Positions 16,163 to 25,801 of a stretch of 64,000 nucleotides of DNA are shown piece by piece. Each line of letters starts with the position of its first letter. Within the stretch, counting starts at the first letter, position 1. Under the pieces are notes generated by a model. It had not been told where the DNA came from, ran no database searches, and saw nothing but the letters and a program-made list of their open reading frames with translations. Origin of the DNA: Streptomyces sp. WMMB 322 (lineage in GTDB: Bacteria > Actinomycetota > Actinomycetes > Streptomycetales > Streptomycetaceae); NCBI RefSeq assembly GCF_900090145.1, contig NZ_FMHI01000001.1, positions 1-64,000 on the forward strand. Reading direction: 5' to 3'. The translations under genes and the position numbers were made by a program.

Positions 16163-17158
16163 GTGGACACGTTCGCTCTGGTCGTGACCATCGGGGTCGC
16201 GCTCTTCTTCACGTACACCAACGGTTTCCACGACTCGGCGAACGCCATCGCCACGTCCGTCTCCACCCGTGCCCTGACGCCGCGCGCCGCGCTGGCCATG
16301 GCGGCGGTGATGAACCTGGCGGGCGCCTTTATGGGCAGCAGCGTCGCGGACACCGTGAGCAAGGGGCTGATCGAGACCCCGCACGGCTCGAACGGGATGG
16401 CCATTCTCTTCGCCGGGCTCGCCGGCGCGATCGTGTGGAACCTGATCACCTGGTACTTCGGGCTGCCGTCCTCGTCCTCGCACGCCCTGTTCGGCGGACT
16501 GGTGGGTGCGGCGCTGGCGGGCGGCACGGCCGTCATCTGGACGGGCGTGGTCGAGAAGATCGTGCTCCCGATGTTCATCTCGCCGATCGTCGGGATGCTC
16601 CTCGGCTACCTGGTGATGGTCGCCATTCTGTGGCTCTTCCGGCGTGCCAACCCGCACCGCGCGAAGCAGGGATTCCGCATAGCACAGACGGTCTCCGCCG
16701 CGGGCATGGCGCTCGGGCACGGCCTGCAGGACGCGCAGAAGACGATGGGTGTCGTGGTGATGGCGCTGACCATCGCCGATGTGCAGGAGGGCAAGGGCAT
16801 TCCGCTGTGGGTCAAGTTCGCCTGCGCGGGGATGCTTTCGCTCGGTACGTACGCCGGCGGCTGGCGCATCATGCGGACGCTGGGGCGCCGGATCATCGAA
16901 CTCGATCCGCCGCAGGGCTTCGCCGGTGAGACGACGGCGGCGTCCGTGATGTACACGGCGTCCTTCATCTTCGACGCGCCGATCTCCACGACGCACGTCA
17001 TCACCTCCGCGATCATGGGCGTCGGGGCGACGAAGCGTGTCTCGGCGGTCCGTTGGGGCGTGGCGAAGAACATCGTCATGGGCTGGTTCATCACCATGCC
17101 CGCAGCGGCACTCGTCGCAGGCCTCTGTTACGGGCTCATCCTGCTGTTCTTCGGCTGA
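16163..17158 (+). CDS. pitH2: Low-affinity inorganic phosphate transporter (PiT family)
   Basis: 331 residues, about ten membrane helices with two inverted PiT signature repeats: TNGFHDSANAIATSVSTRALTPRAAL near the N-terminus and FDAPISTTHVITSAIMGVG near the C-terminus; GLPSSSSHALFGGLVGAA and LGHGLQDAQKTMGVVVMAL are further family blocks. It moves phosphate (probably as a metal-phosphate complex) with protons. Tandem with its DUF47 partner, and opposite the pst operon. GTG start 16163. The name pitH2 follows S. coelicolor SCO4138 by synteny. Confidence 0.92.
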   Translation: MDTFALVVTIGVALFFTYTNGFHDSANAIATSVSTRALTPRAALAMAAVMNLAGAFMGSSVADTVSKGLIETPHGSNGMAILFAGLAGAIVWNLITWYFGLPSSSSHALFGGLVGAALAGGTAVIWTGVVEKIVLPMFISPIVGMLLGYLVMVAILWLFRRANPHRAKQGFRIAQTVSAAGMALGHGLQDAQKTMGVVVMALTIADVQEGKGIPLWVKFACAGMLSLGTYAGGWRIMRTLGRRIIELDPPQGFAGETTAASVMYTASFIFDAPISTTHVITSAIMGVGATKRVSAVRWGVAKNIVMGWFITMPAAALVAGLCYGLILLFFG

Positions 17159-17215
17159 GGCGGAGGTCCGGGAGGGCGCCGTCGCGCAGCCGCCGGTTCC
17201 GCCCGGACCTCCGCC
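17159..17215 (+). terminator. Terminator after pitH2
   Basis: A 14-bp perfect stem, GGCGGAGGTCCGGG (17159-17172) with CCCGGACCTCCGCC (17202-17215), and a 29-base loop, beginning right at the pitH2 stop codon. No T-tract, which is usual for Streptomyces hairpin terminators. Confidence 0.8.
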
Positions 17216-17244
17216 CGGTGCCCGGTCGCGGTCGACGAACGTGT

Positions 17245-17281
17245 GCGGGCTCGCCCCCGGTGGTGTCGGGGACGAGCCCGC
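17245..17281. terminator. Hairpin between convergent pitH2 and pstB
   Basis: GCGGGCTCG (17245-17253) pairs with CGAGCCCGC (17273-17281), with an inner CCCCG/CGGGG helix. It can work for either strand and would reinforce insulation between the two phosphate transport units. Confidence 0.65.
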
Positions 17282-17355
17282 CGCCTTGCGGTGGCACCGC
17301 CATGCAGCACCGCGAGGCCGTATACGTGCCGGACGGGCGGGGAGCACCGCGCGCT

Positions 17356-17384
17356 CCGGGCGGGTCCGGCGCGGACCCGCCCGG
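17356..17384 (-). terminator. Terminator of the pst operon
   Basis: A 12-bp perfect stem CCGGGCGGGTCC (17356-17367)/GGACCCGCCCGG (17373-17384) with a 5-base loop, 18 bases past the pstB stop. This is the strongest hairpin of the three in the interval. Confidence 0.82.
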
Positions 17385-17402
17385 CCGGTGCTTCCCGGCG
17401 GT

Positions 17403-18179
<777 letters not shown>

Positions 18180-18272
18180 GGTGTCAGTCGCTTTCTGAGT
18201 GCGGGGAGTACGAGAGTCCGGGGCGCTCCGCACGTACGGGCGCGGGCGCGGGTACGGGAGCGGGAGCGGGCA

Positions 18273-19355
18273 TCAGCGGCCCCCCGCCTTCGGCGCCTTC
18301 CAGCGGGCGATGCCGCGGGCCACCAGGTTGAGCAGCATCACGAAGGCGATGAGCGTGAGCGCTCCGGCCCACGCACGGTCGATGCTCGCCGCGTTGCCGA
18401 GCTTGTACTGGTTCCAGACGTAGAGCGGCAGGGACTCCTGCGCGCCCGAGAACGGGTTCGGGTTGATCAGCGAGTTGCCGAAGACGAGCAGCATCACGGG
18501 CGCCGTTTCGCCGGTGATGCGGGCGACCGCGAGCATCACGCCCGTGGCGATGCCGCCGATCGACGTGGGAAGCACGACCTTGAGGATCGTGCGCCACTTC
18601 GGCACGCCCAACGCAAGGGACGCCTCACGCAGTTCGTTCGGTACGAGCTTGAGCATCTCCTCGGTGGAGCGGACCACGACCGGCATCATCAGGATCGCCA
18701 GCGCCATGGACCCGGCGAACCCGGACGGGCCGAAGCCGAGCCCCAGGTTCCAGAACGCGAGTACGAACAGGCCCGCGACGATGGACGGGATGCCCGTCAT
18801 GACGTCCACGAAGAAGGTGACCGCGCGGGCGAGCCGGCCGCGCCCGTACTCGACGAGGTAGATCGCGGTGAGAAGGCCCACGGGGGCGGCGATCAGGGTG
18901 GCCAGGCCGACCTGTTCGAGGGTTCCCAGCAGCGCGTGGTAGACACCGCCGCCCTCCTCGAGGTTGGTCATGCCGCCCATGGAGTGGGAGAGGAAGTAGC
19001 CGTCAAGGAGCTTCGCGCCGCGGCTGATCGTCGTCCACGAGAGGGAGACGAGCGGGACGACGGCGACGACGAAGCAGACCCAGATGACGCTGGTGGCGAC
19101 CCGGTCGCGGGCCTGACGGCGGTCTTCGACCACGGTGGTCAGCACGTAGGTGATCACGACGAACAACAGGGCTGCGATCAGGCCCCATTGGGTGCGGCTC
19201 TCCCATCCGGCCAGGTTGCCGAGGCCGACGGCGAGCCCCACCGAGACCAGGGCGACCACGATCGGGGACCACCGCGGCAGACGCCTGCGTGCCAGCGGCG
19301 CGGAGGACGGTGGCGGGTCGGTGACCTGCGGCTTCTCGAGAACGGCGTTGCTCAT
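18273..19355 (-). CDS. pstA: Phosphate ABC transporter permease PstA
   Basis: 360 residues, polytopic. Six core helices plus an extra N-terminal pair; the cytoplasmic EAA loop reads ELREASLALGVPKWRTILKVVLPTSIGGIATGVML, and GGVYHALLGTLEQVGLATLIAAPVGLLTAIYLVEYG plus FFVDVMTGIPSIVAGLFV are PstA blocks. Forms the membrane channel with PstC. ATG 19355 has AAAGGGGA 7 bases upstream. Gap to pstB is 93 bases. Confidence 0.94.
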   Translation of the reverse strand: MSNAVLEKPQVTDPPPSSAPLARRRLPRWSPIVVALVSVGLAVGLGNLAGWESRTQWGLIAALLFVVITYVLTTVVEDRRQARDRVATSVIWVCFVVAVVPLVSLSWTTISRGAKLLDGYFLSHSMGGMTNLEEGGGVYHALLGTLEQVGLATLIAAPVGLLTAIYLVEYGRGRLARAVTFFVDVMTGIPSIVAGLFVLAFWNLGLGFGPSGFAGSMALAILMMPVVVRSTEEMLKLVPNELREASLALGVPKWRTILKVVLPTSIGGIATGVMLAVARITGETAPVMLLVFGNSLINPNPFSGAQESLPLYVWNQYKLGNAASIDRAWAGALTLIAFVMLLNLVARGIARWKAPKAGGR

Positions 19356-19464
19356 GCCCGTCCCCTTTCTCCGCTCGCACAAGTCAGCGGTGCGGGTGTG
19401 GTGTCGGCGTGCGGCTGGGTGGTTGTGCGCGCGTCGCTCACGCGGTTCCGGGTGCGTACGTCGC

Positions 19465-20490
19465 TCATGCGTCGGCCCCCGAGTACTCCTTGCGGCGCGC
19501 GATGATCCAGCGGGCCGCGCCGTTGACCAGCAGTGTGATGACGAACAGGACGAGGCCGGAGGCGATCAGCGCGTCCCGGCCGAAGTCGTCCGCCTCGTTG
19601 AACTTCGCGGCGATGTTCTGCGCGAAGGTGCCGCTGCCCGGGTCGAGGATGTGCCAGCTGAAGACGAAGCCGGGCGAGAGGACCGTGGCGACCGCCATGG
19701 TCTCGCCGAGCGCACGCCCGAGGCCGAGCATCGAGGCGGAGATGATGCCCGAGCGGCCGAAGGGGAGGACGGAGGTGCGGATCGTCTCCCAGCGGGTCGC
19801 GCCGAGCGCGAGCGCCGCTTCCTCGTACATCTTCGGTGCCTGGAGGAAGACTTCGCGGGAGACGTTGGTGATGATCGGCAGGATCATGATGGCGAGCAGG
19901 ATGCCGACCGTGAAGATCGAACGGGCCGGACTGCCGGGGTTCGACATCTCGAACACCGTTGTCCAGCCGAAGAACTGGTCGAGCCAGCGGGTGAGCCCGT
20001 CGAGGTACGGGACGAGGAAGAGCGCTCCCCAGAGGCCGTAGATGATCGAGGGCACCGCGGCGAGCAGGTCGATCACGTACGCGAGCGGGGCGGCGAGCCG
20101 CCGGGGCGCGTAGTGCGAGACGAACAGGGCGATGCCGACGGCGACGGGTACGGCCACGATCATCGCGATGAGCGAGCTGACCAGGGTGCCGAAGGCGAGG
20201 ATGCCGATGCCGAACGCCGGCGGGTCGCCCTGCGGGTTCCACTCGAAGGCGGTCAGGAAGTTGACCGAGTTCTTGGACACGGCGATGGAGGCGCGGTAGG
20301 CGAGGAACCCGGCTATCGCGGCCATGATCACGAGCAGTGTGATGCCCGAGCCGCGGGAGAGGCCGAGGAATACCTTGTCGCCCCGGCGTACGGAGGCGCC
20401 CTTGATGTGGGTGGCCGAACCGGCGGCGGGGCCGTCGGCCCCGGGATCGACGGGCGGCGGTGCTTTCTCGGAAGTGCTGGTGGTGTCCAT
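19465..20490 (-). CDS. pstC: Phosphate ABC transporter permease PstC
   Basis: 341 residues. Cytoplasmic N-terminus, then helices around GITLLVIMAAIAGFLAYRAS, IGILAFGTLVSSLIAMIVAVPVAVGIALFVSHYAP, and the EAA loop MYEEAALALGATRWETIRTSVLPFGRSGIISASMLGLGRALGETMAV. This is the PstC half of the permease. ATG 20490. It follows pstS after a 201-base gap that holds a strong hairpin. Confidence 0.95.
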   Translation of the reverse strand: MDTTSTSEKAPPPVDPGADGPAAGSATHIKGASVRRGDKVFLGLSRGSGITLLVIMAAIAGFLAYRASIAVSKNSVNFLTAFEWNPQGDPPAFGIGILAFGTLVSSLIAMIVAVPVAVGIALFVSHYAPRRLAAPLAYVIDLLAAVPSIIYGLWGALFLVPYLDGLTRWLDQFFGWTTVFEMSNPGSPARSIFTVGILLAIMILPIITNVSREVFLQAPKMYEEAALALGATRWETIRTSVLPFGRSGIISASMLGLGRALGETMAVATVLSPGFVFSWHILDPGSGTFAQNIAAKFNEADDFGRDALIASGLVLFVITLLVNGAARWIIARRKEYSGADA

Positions 20491-20608
20491 GGTGTCTCCG
20501 GTCTGGTCGGGGAGGTGTCCCCTGGCGGCGGTGCACCGGATGGGTTGCTGGTGTCGGTCGGTGGGTTGGAGGGCGGCTCGGAGCCGAGCCGGTGGGGACG
20601 TGGCGTGG

Positions 20609-20633
20609 GGCCGGCCCGGGGGCCGGGCCGGCC
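20609..20633 (-). terminator. Intra-operon hairpin between pstS and pstC
   Basis: GGCCGGCCCG (20609-20618), loop GGGGC, CGGGCCGGCC (20624-20633): a perfect 10-bp stem in the 201-base pstS-pstC gap. It probably ends or stabilises part of the pstS transcript, giving more binding protein than permease. Confidence 0.72.
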
Positions 20634-20691
20634 GTTCACGCGTCGTGCGGTGCGGCCGCCGGTTCGTCCGGGGCCCCGGCCGGAGCGGCGG

Positions 20692-21807
20692 TCAGGAGAG
20701 CTCCGGGATTGTGCTGCGGACCTTCTCGGCGATCTCGTCCGGCAGCGGCGCGTAGCCGAGCTCGGCCAGTTCGGCCTGCCCGTCCTTGCTGGCCGTGTAG
20801 GTCAGGAAGGACTTGGTGGCCTCGAGGGAGCTCTTGTCATTGCCCTTGTCGCAGGCGATCTCGTACGTGACGAGCATCAGCGGGTAGGCACCCTCGGCCT
20901 TGGTTGCGTAGTTCAGGTCGAGCGCGAGGTCCTTGCCCTTGCCGACGACCTCGGCGTCGGCGATCGCCTTGGAGGCGTTCGACGTGGTGGCCTCGACGGG
21001 CTTGCTGGCGCCGGTGTCGAGCTTGACGGTGTCGAGGTTGTTCGCGGTGGCGTAGGACAGTTCGAAGTAGCCGATGGCGCCGTCCGTCTGCTTCACCTGC
21101 TGTGCGACGCCGGCCGAGCCGGAGGCGGACTGTCCGCCCTTGGCGGGCCAGGACTTCTCGTCCGGGTACTTCCAGTCGTCCTTGGCGGCGGCGCCCAGGT
21201 ACTTGCCGAGGTTCTGGGTGGTGCCCGACTCGTCGGAGCGGTGGAACGGCTGGATGTCCGTGCTCGGAAGCTTCGCCCCGGGGTTGAGCTTCTTGATCGC
21301 CGGGTCGTTCCACTTCTTGATCTTCGAGTCGAAGATCTTGGCGATGGTGGGTGCGTCCAGGACGAGGTCCTCGACACCGGGCAGGTTGTACGAGATCGCG
21401 ACCGGGCCGCCGACCATGGGCAGGTTGATGCCCTGGCCGCCCTTGCAGATCTTCTTGGACTTGGCGACCTCCTCCGGCTTCAGCGCGGAGTCGGAACCGG
21501 CGAAGGCGGTGGTGCCCTGCAGCCACTCCTGGATGCCGCCACCGGAGCCGATGTCCTTGTAGTTGATCTGGGTTTCCTTGCAGGCCGTCTGGTAGTTCTT
21601 CACCCATGCGTCCACGGCGTTCTTCTGCGCGGTGGAGCCGGACGCGAGCAGCTTGCCCTTGCCGTCGCACTTGATCTTCGCGGCGGCCTTCTGGGCGTCC
21701 TTGCTGGTGTTGGTGTCCGAGCCGCAGGCGGTGAGTACCAGGGCGCCGGAGACCGCGACGGCGCCGAGAGCGAGGGCGCGCAGTCGGTTCGTGCGCTGAA
21801 GCATCAC
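20692..21807 (-). CDS. pstS: Phosphate ABC transporter substrate-binding lipoprotein
   Basis: 371 residues from GTG 21807 (AAGGA 10 bases upstream; the next codon is ATG, an alternative start). Signal peptide ending VLTACG gives a lipid-anchored binding protein. PstS blocks: LLASGSTAQKNAVDAWVKNY, INYKDIGSGGGIQEWLQGTTAFAGSDSAL (phosphate-contacting Ser/Asp), HRSDESGTTQNLGKYL and GAIGYFELSYA. First gene of the operon; the PHO box at 21943-21964 indicates PhoP activation in phosphate starvation. Confidence 0.96.
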   Translation of the reverse strand: MMLQRTNRLRALALGAVAVSGALVLTACGSDTNTSKDAQKAAAKIKCDGKGKLLASGSTAQKNAVDAWVKNYQTACKETQINYKDIGSGGGIQEWLQGTTAFAGSDSALKPEEVAKSKKICKGGQGINLPMVGGPVAISYNLPGVEDLVLDAPTIAKIFDSKIKKWNDPAIKKLNPGAKLPSTDIQPFHRSDESGTTQNLGKYLGAAAKDDWKYPDEKSWPAKGGQSASGSAGVAQQVKQTDGAIGYFELSYATANNLDTVKLDTGASKPVEATTSNASKAIADAEVVGKGKDLALDLNYATKAEGAYPLMLVTYEIACDKGNDKSSLEATKSFLTYTASKDGQAELAELGYAPLPDEIAEKVRSTIPELS

Positions 21808-22380
21808 TTCGTTCGGTTCCTTCCAGGAGCCCGCCGGTGGGGGCGGCGCGCGAGCCGTTTCGGTTCTTGTGGGTTCGGGAGTGCGTACGTTCGCGCTCCG
21901 TAAGGCTGAAATTAGACAGATCAGGTGAAGCGGCCCACGAAGCTGAATGAACGCACGGTGAACCTCGGCGGTCGGCCCAGTGGCCCGGCTCTCCGTCGCG
22001 CCGCCGGGTTGCGGAGGTCCTTCTCCGCCGGTACGGGCGGGTGTGCAGTCCGCGCGTGACGTGCGCGGACACCGCTCGGAACCACTCATTCCGCCCCCCA
22101 GTGCGGGAGGTGCGGACCGGCAGCCGCCCTGTCGGAATCCGTCCGTGCGTGGCAACATCCGGCGCGTCTGGGGCGGTTGACCGGAGCCGACGGTGGAAGA
22201 GGTAGGCCAGGGCCGGTTCCGCCGGGCCGCCGTGGCGCCCCGTCCGAGAGGCGACGGAGCGACGGATGCGACGGCGTGACGGAGCCACGGCCGTGAGCGC
22301 GGCTACGGGCACGACCCACGACCACGAGCACGACCGGAACGAGGAAGATCCGCGGCGACGTACTACGGCGAGGGGGCCAG
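21808..22380. other. Divergent pstS / NlpC-P60 intergenic region
   Basis: 573 bases carrying the pstS promoter region and PHO box (21943-21964). The rest, 21965-22380, presumably holds the promoter of the plus-strand NlpC/P60 gene; the region is GC-rich with no other gene, RNA or hairpin that I can support. Confidence 0.5.
21943..21964 (-). promoter_or_regulatory. PHO box (PhoP-binding direct repeats) of pstS
   Basis: Read on the minus strand: GGTTCACCGTG followed directly by CGTTCATTCAG, two 11-base direct repeat units matching the Streptomyces PHO box core GTTCAYYY. A third, weaker GCTTCACCTGA unit lies 11 bases further on, in phase. A possible -10 (TCTAAT) is downstream, 104-109 bases before the start codon. 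PhoR-PhoP should activate pstSCAB from here. Confidence 0.8.
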
Positions 22381-23430
22381 GTGGGCGGGACGGGGAAGCG
22401 CCGGATGCTGGTGGCGGTCTGCACGCTGGGGCTGCTGGCGGGGCCCGCGGCCGGAAGCGCGTACGCGGCTGCGCCCCGCCCGGACGACGGCGGTGCACGG
22501 AGCCTTGAGGAGATCAGCAAGAAGATCGACCGCCTCCACGCGGCGGCCGAGTCGGCCACGGACGCCTACAACGGCGCCCAGGAGCGCGTCGAGAAGCAGC
22601 AGAAGGCCGTCGACGAGCTCACCGAGAAGATCGAGTCGCTGCGGGAGACGCGCGGGAAGTACAGGAAGACGGCCGGAGCGCTGGCCCGTGCCCAGTACCG
22701 GAGCGGCGGAATGCCCGACGAGGCTCATCTGGTCCTGCGCCGCAGCCCCGAGGAGTTCATGCACGACGCGATGATCCTGCGCAAGGGGCAGCAGGCCGCG
22801 AAGGGCGTCCTCAGCACGCTCGCCGAAACCGAGTCCCGGCTGGACGAGTACGCCGGGGAGGCCTCGGAGAAGCTCCGGAAGCTGGAGGCCGCGAAGAAGC
22901 GCAAGGCCGCCGCGAAGAAGAAGATCGAGAAGGATCTGAAGGCGGCCGAGCAGATCGAATCCCGGCTGGCGGCCGAGGAGTTGGAGCGCCTCATCGAGCT
23001 GGAGGACGAGGGGGCGCGGGCGCGGCAGTCGGAATGGCTGGAGTCCGGTGTCCTCGACGAGATATCCGGCAAGGCTTCGAAGGCCGGGAAGAGGGCGATC
23101 GCCTACGCCACGAACCAGATCGGCAAGGACTACGAGTGGGGCGCGGAGGGCCCCCGGACCTTCGACTGCTCGGGGCTGACGCTCCGGGCCTGGCAGGCGG
23201 CGGGTGAGGAGATCCCGCGGACCTCGCAGGAGCAGTGGAAGCAGCTGAAGCGCGTGCCGATCAGGAAGATGCGCCCCGGCGACTTGATCATCTACAAGCG
23301 TGACGCCAGCCACGTCGGGATGTACGTGGGCGGCGGCGAGATGGTCCACGCACCGCGCACCGGCCGGCAGATCACCGTCGCCGGAGCGGGCTCCCTCGTG
23401 ATCAAGGGCGTCGTCCGTCCGGACAAATGA
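22381..23430 (+). CDS. Secreted NlpC/P60 peptidoglycan endopeptidase with coiled coil
   Basis: 349 residues. A signal peptide (1-30, cleavage after SAYAA) precedes a long Lys/Glu/Ala-rich coiled coil (about 40-225), then an NlpC/P60 domain with Cys263 (TFDCSGLTLRAW), His311 (DASHVGMYVGGGEMVHAP) and His323. The layout resembles RipA-type D-Glu-mDAP endopeptidases whose coiled coil controls access to the active site. GTG 22381 follows GAGGGGGCCAG. A second NlpC/P60 gene lies at 10689, but this one lacks the transglycosylase domain and is not in the secretion module. Confidence 0.88.
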   Translation: MGGTGKRRMLVAVCTLGLLAGPAAGSAYAAAPRPDDGGARSLEEISKKIDRLHAAAESATDAYNGAQERVEKQQKAVDELTEKIESLRETRGKYRKTAGALARAQYRSGGMPDEAHLVLRRSPEEFMHDAMILRKGQQAAKGVLSTLAETESRLDEYAGEASEKLRKLEAAKKRKAAAKKKIEKDLKAAEQIESRLAAEELERLIELEDEGARARQSEWLESGVLDEISGKASKAGKRAIAYATNQIGKDYEWGAEGPRTFDCSGLTLRAWQAAGEEIPRTSQEQWKQLKRVPIRKMRPGDLIIYKRDASHVGMYVGGGEMVHAPRTGRQITVAGAGSLVIKGVVRPDK

Positions 23431-23633
23431 GCACGGAGCCACCGAAGGCCGTGGGCATATGACAGTGGTGGATTGCCTCCAGCCATTCCGTACGTGCGCG
23501 GGGGAGCGTTAAGGTCCCCTGGACAGTCCGGTCGTGGGCAGGCGCGCAGAAGCCGGCGCTGCCGCCGCACCGGGCCTGGTGGTGTGCCGGCTGGCTCACG
23601 ACCGCGCCCTCGGGGGGAGGGAAGGAACCACGT

Positions 23634-25121
23634 ATGCCCGTAGGCGTGCCACGTGAGGACGCTGTCCCCGCACCCCCTCGCGCGTCGGTACCACAGCAGA
23701 GCGACGGATCCCACGAGCGGGCCGGGGGGAGCGCGAAGGGGCCCCTGACCCTCCTCGTCATCGAGGACAGCCGCGCCGGCGGCCGGAGCGTGCTCGAGAT
23801 CCTCGACGCCGGAGGCGGCTACCTGCCCGGCGACGTGCACTCCGAGGCCTCCGGCCGGCGCATGAGGGTGCGTACGGCCCGCAATCTCACCGAGGCCGAG
23901 CGGCTGCTGACCGACGACGTGCAGTGCATCCTGCTCGACCTCGCCCTGACCGGCACCGGCGGTACGCAGGCCACGGGCGGAACCGGCACAACCGGTTCCC
24001 CGCCGGCCCCTGTCGCAGCCGCGCAGGCACCCGGCGGGCCGGGCGGCGCGGCCTCCGGCGCGGGGTCCTCCGGCCCGGGGTCCCAGGGTGCCGGGAGCGG
24101 GCCCGCGGCGGGCGCCACGGACGCCTCCGACGGCAGCGGCGCCGCCACCGGCGAGCTGGAGATCCTGCGCCACGTGCTGCGGCTCGCGCCCCGGCACGCG
24201 GTGCTCGCGCTCACGGACGGTGCGGACGCGGAGCGTGCAGCCGAAGCCGTACGCGTCGGGGCGCAGGACTACCTCTTCCGCGACGAACTCGACGGACGCC
24301 TGCTCAACCGGGCGATCCGCTACGCCGTCGAACGCAAGCGCTCCGACCTCGCCCAGCGGCAGCTCACCGAATCACGGCTGCGGGCCCAGGAGAACGCCCG
24401 TCTGGAGCGCGGGCTGCTCCCGACGCCCCTGCTGTCCGGCAGCGAGCTCCGATTCGCCGCCCGGTACCGCCCCGGCCGGTCCCGTGCCCTGCTCGGCGGC
24501 GACTTCTACGACACGGTCCGCACCGCCGACGGCACCGTCCACGCGATGATCGGCGACGTGTGCGGGCACGGCCCGGACGAGGCCGCGCTGGGCGTCGAGT
24601 TGCGCATCGCGTGGCGTGCGCTGACCTTTGCGGGCCTCTGCGGCGACGAACTCCTCGGGACGCTGCAGAAGGTCCTCGACAACGAGCGGGCGAACGATGA
24701 GATCTTCGCCACACTCTGCACCGTCGACATCTCTCCCGACGGGCGGCGGGCCGGGGTCTGCCTGGCCGGACACCCCTCGCCGCTCGTCGCCGGAGCGGGC
24801 GGTTCGGCGCCGCGGCTGCTGCCGTACGACTGCAGCGGACCGGCGCTCGGTGTCGTCCCGAATGCGCGCTGGCCACGCCGTCAGGTCGAACTCGGCGGCT
24901 CCTGGAGCCTGTTGATGTACACCGACGGCCTCATCGAGGGCCGTGTCGGGGAGGGCCGTCAGCGTCTCGGCCAGGACGGGATGATCGAGATCGTGACCGG
25001 CCGCATGGCGCAGGGAGCGGACGGCGAGCGGCTGCTGGACGCCACGATGGAGGACGTGCGGCGGCTCAACGGCGGCGAACTCACCGACGACGTCGCGGTG
25101 TTGCTGCTCGACCGCAGATGA
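23634..25121 (+). CDS. Response-regulator receiver with PP2C (SpoIIE-type) phosphatase output
   Basis: 495 residues. Receiver domain about 38-225: LLVIEDS (acidic pair Glu44, Asp45), phosphoacceptor Asp102 in CILLDLALTG, Thr194 in LALTDGAD, and YLFRDE where the usual Lys is Arg. A Gly/Ala/Pro/Ser-rich stretch at about 107-172 is inserted between strand 3 and helix 3. A linker helix (RSDLAQRQLTESRLRAQENARLERGLLPTPLL) leads to a PP2C/RsbU-type domain (about 280-495) with GGDFYDTVR, GDVCGHGPDEAA, YTDGLIEGR and ELTDDVAVLLL, all metal-binding Asp present. Likely dephosphorylates an anti-sigma antagonist or other phosphoprotein. ATG 23634 has GGAAGGAA about 6 upstream. Confidence 0.88.
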   Translation: MPVGVPREDAVPAPPRASVPQQSDGSHERAGGSAKGPLTLLVIEDSRAGGRSVLEILDAGGGYLPGDVHSEASGRRMRVRTARNLTEAERLLTDDVQCILLDLALTGTGGTQATGGTGTTGSPPAPVAAAQAPGGPGGAASGAGSSGPGSQGAGSGPAAGATDASDGSGAATGELEILRHVLRLAPRHAVLALTDGADAERAAEAVRVGAQDYLFRDELDGRLLNRAIRYAVERKRSDLAQRQLTESRLRAQENARLERGLLPTPLLSGSELRFAARYRPGRSRALLGGDFYDTVRTADGTVHAMIGDVCGHGPDEAALGVELRIAWRALTFAGLCGDELLGTLQKVLDNERANDEIFATLCTVDISPDGRRAGVCLAGHPSPLVAGAGGSAPRLLPYDCSGPALGVVPNARWPRRQVELGGSWSLLMYTDGLIEGRVGEGRQRLGQDGMIEIVTGRMAQGADGERLLDATMEDVRRLNGGELTDDVAVLLLDRR

Positions 25122-25197
25122 CCGGGTGCCCGGCGGGAGGGGTGCGGACCCGCCCGCGGGCGCAGCGCGTGTGCCGTTCGTTCAGCACGTCTCGAGG

Positions 25198-25278
25198 GTG
25201 CGGTCGGAACTCCGGGGTGCGGGCGAACTCAAGGGCCCGGTTGGAGCTCAACGGCGCGGTCGGAACTCCGGGGTGCGG
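25198..25278. repeat. Imperfect tandem duplication, about 57-base period
   Basis: GCGGTCGGAACTCCGGGG plus TGCGG occurs at 25199-25221 and 25256-25278, separated by a degenerate version of the same phrase (GGTTGGAGCTCAACGGC). It lies in the 207-base gap between the convergent PP2C and DUF2516 genes, which holds no other feature. Confidence 0.6.
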
Positions 25279-25328
25279 TCGGACGGGTGTCGTCGCAGGA
25301 CCACTGCGGGCCTCTGGACGGCCCGTGC

Positions 25329-25655
25329 TCAGCGGCCGTTGAACGGCCCGTAGGGACCGTCGCTGCTGCTGCCGCCCCATCGGGGACCGTTGCCCATGAC
25401 CTGCTTGAGCGCGGGACGAACGTCGACGATGTAGACGATCGTGGCGATCAGACCGGCGATCTGCAGAAAGACGATCGGGTAGATGTTCACGGCGATCGTG
25501 AGGCCGAGAATGATCAGCCAGAACGGCTTGGTCTGCTTGCCGGCGGCGGGGTAGGCGTCGGTCCTGCGCATTGCGCCGTCGATGAACGCGAACACCGCCA
25601 TCGCCAGCAGGACCAGGGAAATCACCCACAGCAGTCCTTGGAACCCCTGCATCAT
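25329..25655 (-). CDS. DUF2516 family membrane protein
   Basis: 108 residues with three hydrophobic helices (GLLWVISLVLLAMAVFAFIDGAMRR, PFWLIILGLTIAVNIYPIVFLQIAGLIATIVYIVDVRPAL) and the RTDAYPAAGKQTKPFWLIIL loop characteristic of DUF2516. Function unknown. It is third in the HTH, HBHA-like, DUF2516 order, the same order as M. tuberculosis Rv0474-Rv0475-Rv0476 (recalled). The GTG at 25664 gives three more residues but has its AGGGA only one base away, so I prefer ATG 25655. Confidence 0.78.
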   Translation of the reverse strand: MMQGFQGLLWVISLVLLAMAVFAFIDGAMRRTDAYPAAGKQTKPFWLIILGLTIAVNIYPIVFLQIAGLIATIVYIVDVRPALKQVMGNGPRWGGSSSDGPYGPFNGR

Positions 25656-25739
25656 GTCGTCCACATCCCTGCGAGTCCGTAATCCGTGAGCGAGCCGGCC
25701 GGCGGCCTGCTGTGGCGCCGCTCGTCATGCCACCGTACC

Positions 25740-25773
25740 CGTTCGCCGGACCGGGAATCCGGCCCGGCGAACG
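25740..25773 (-). terminator. Hairpin after the HBHA-like gene
   Basis: CGTTCGCCGG/CCGGCGAACG with a nested CCGG-GAAT-CCGG helix, 29 bases beyond the HBHA-like stop. It may reduce read-through into the DUF2516 gene, which starts 85 bases further on. Confidence 0.68.
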
Positions 25774-25801
25774 GCTCGGTCGCGAAGGGGCGGGCGTGGG
25801 C

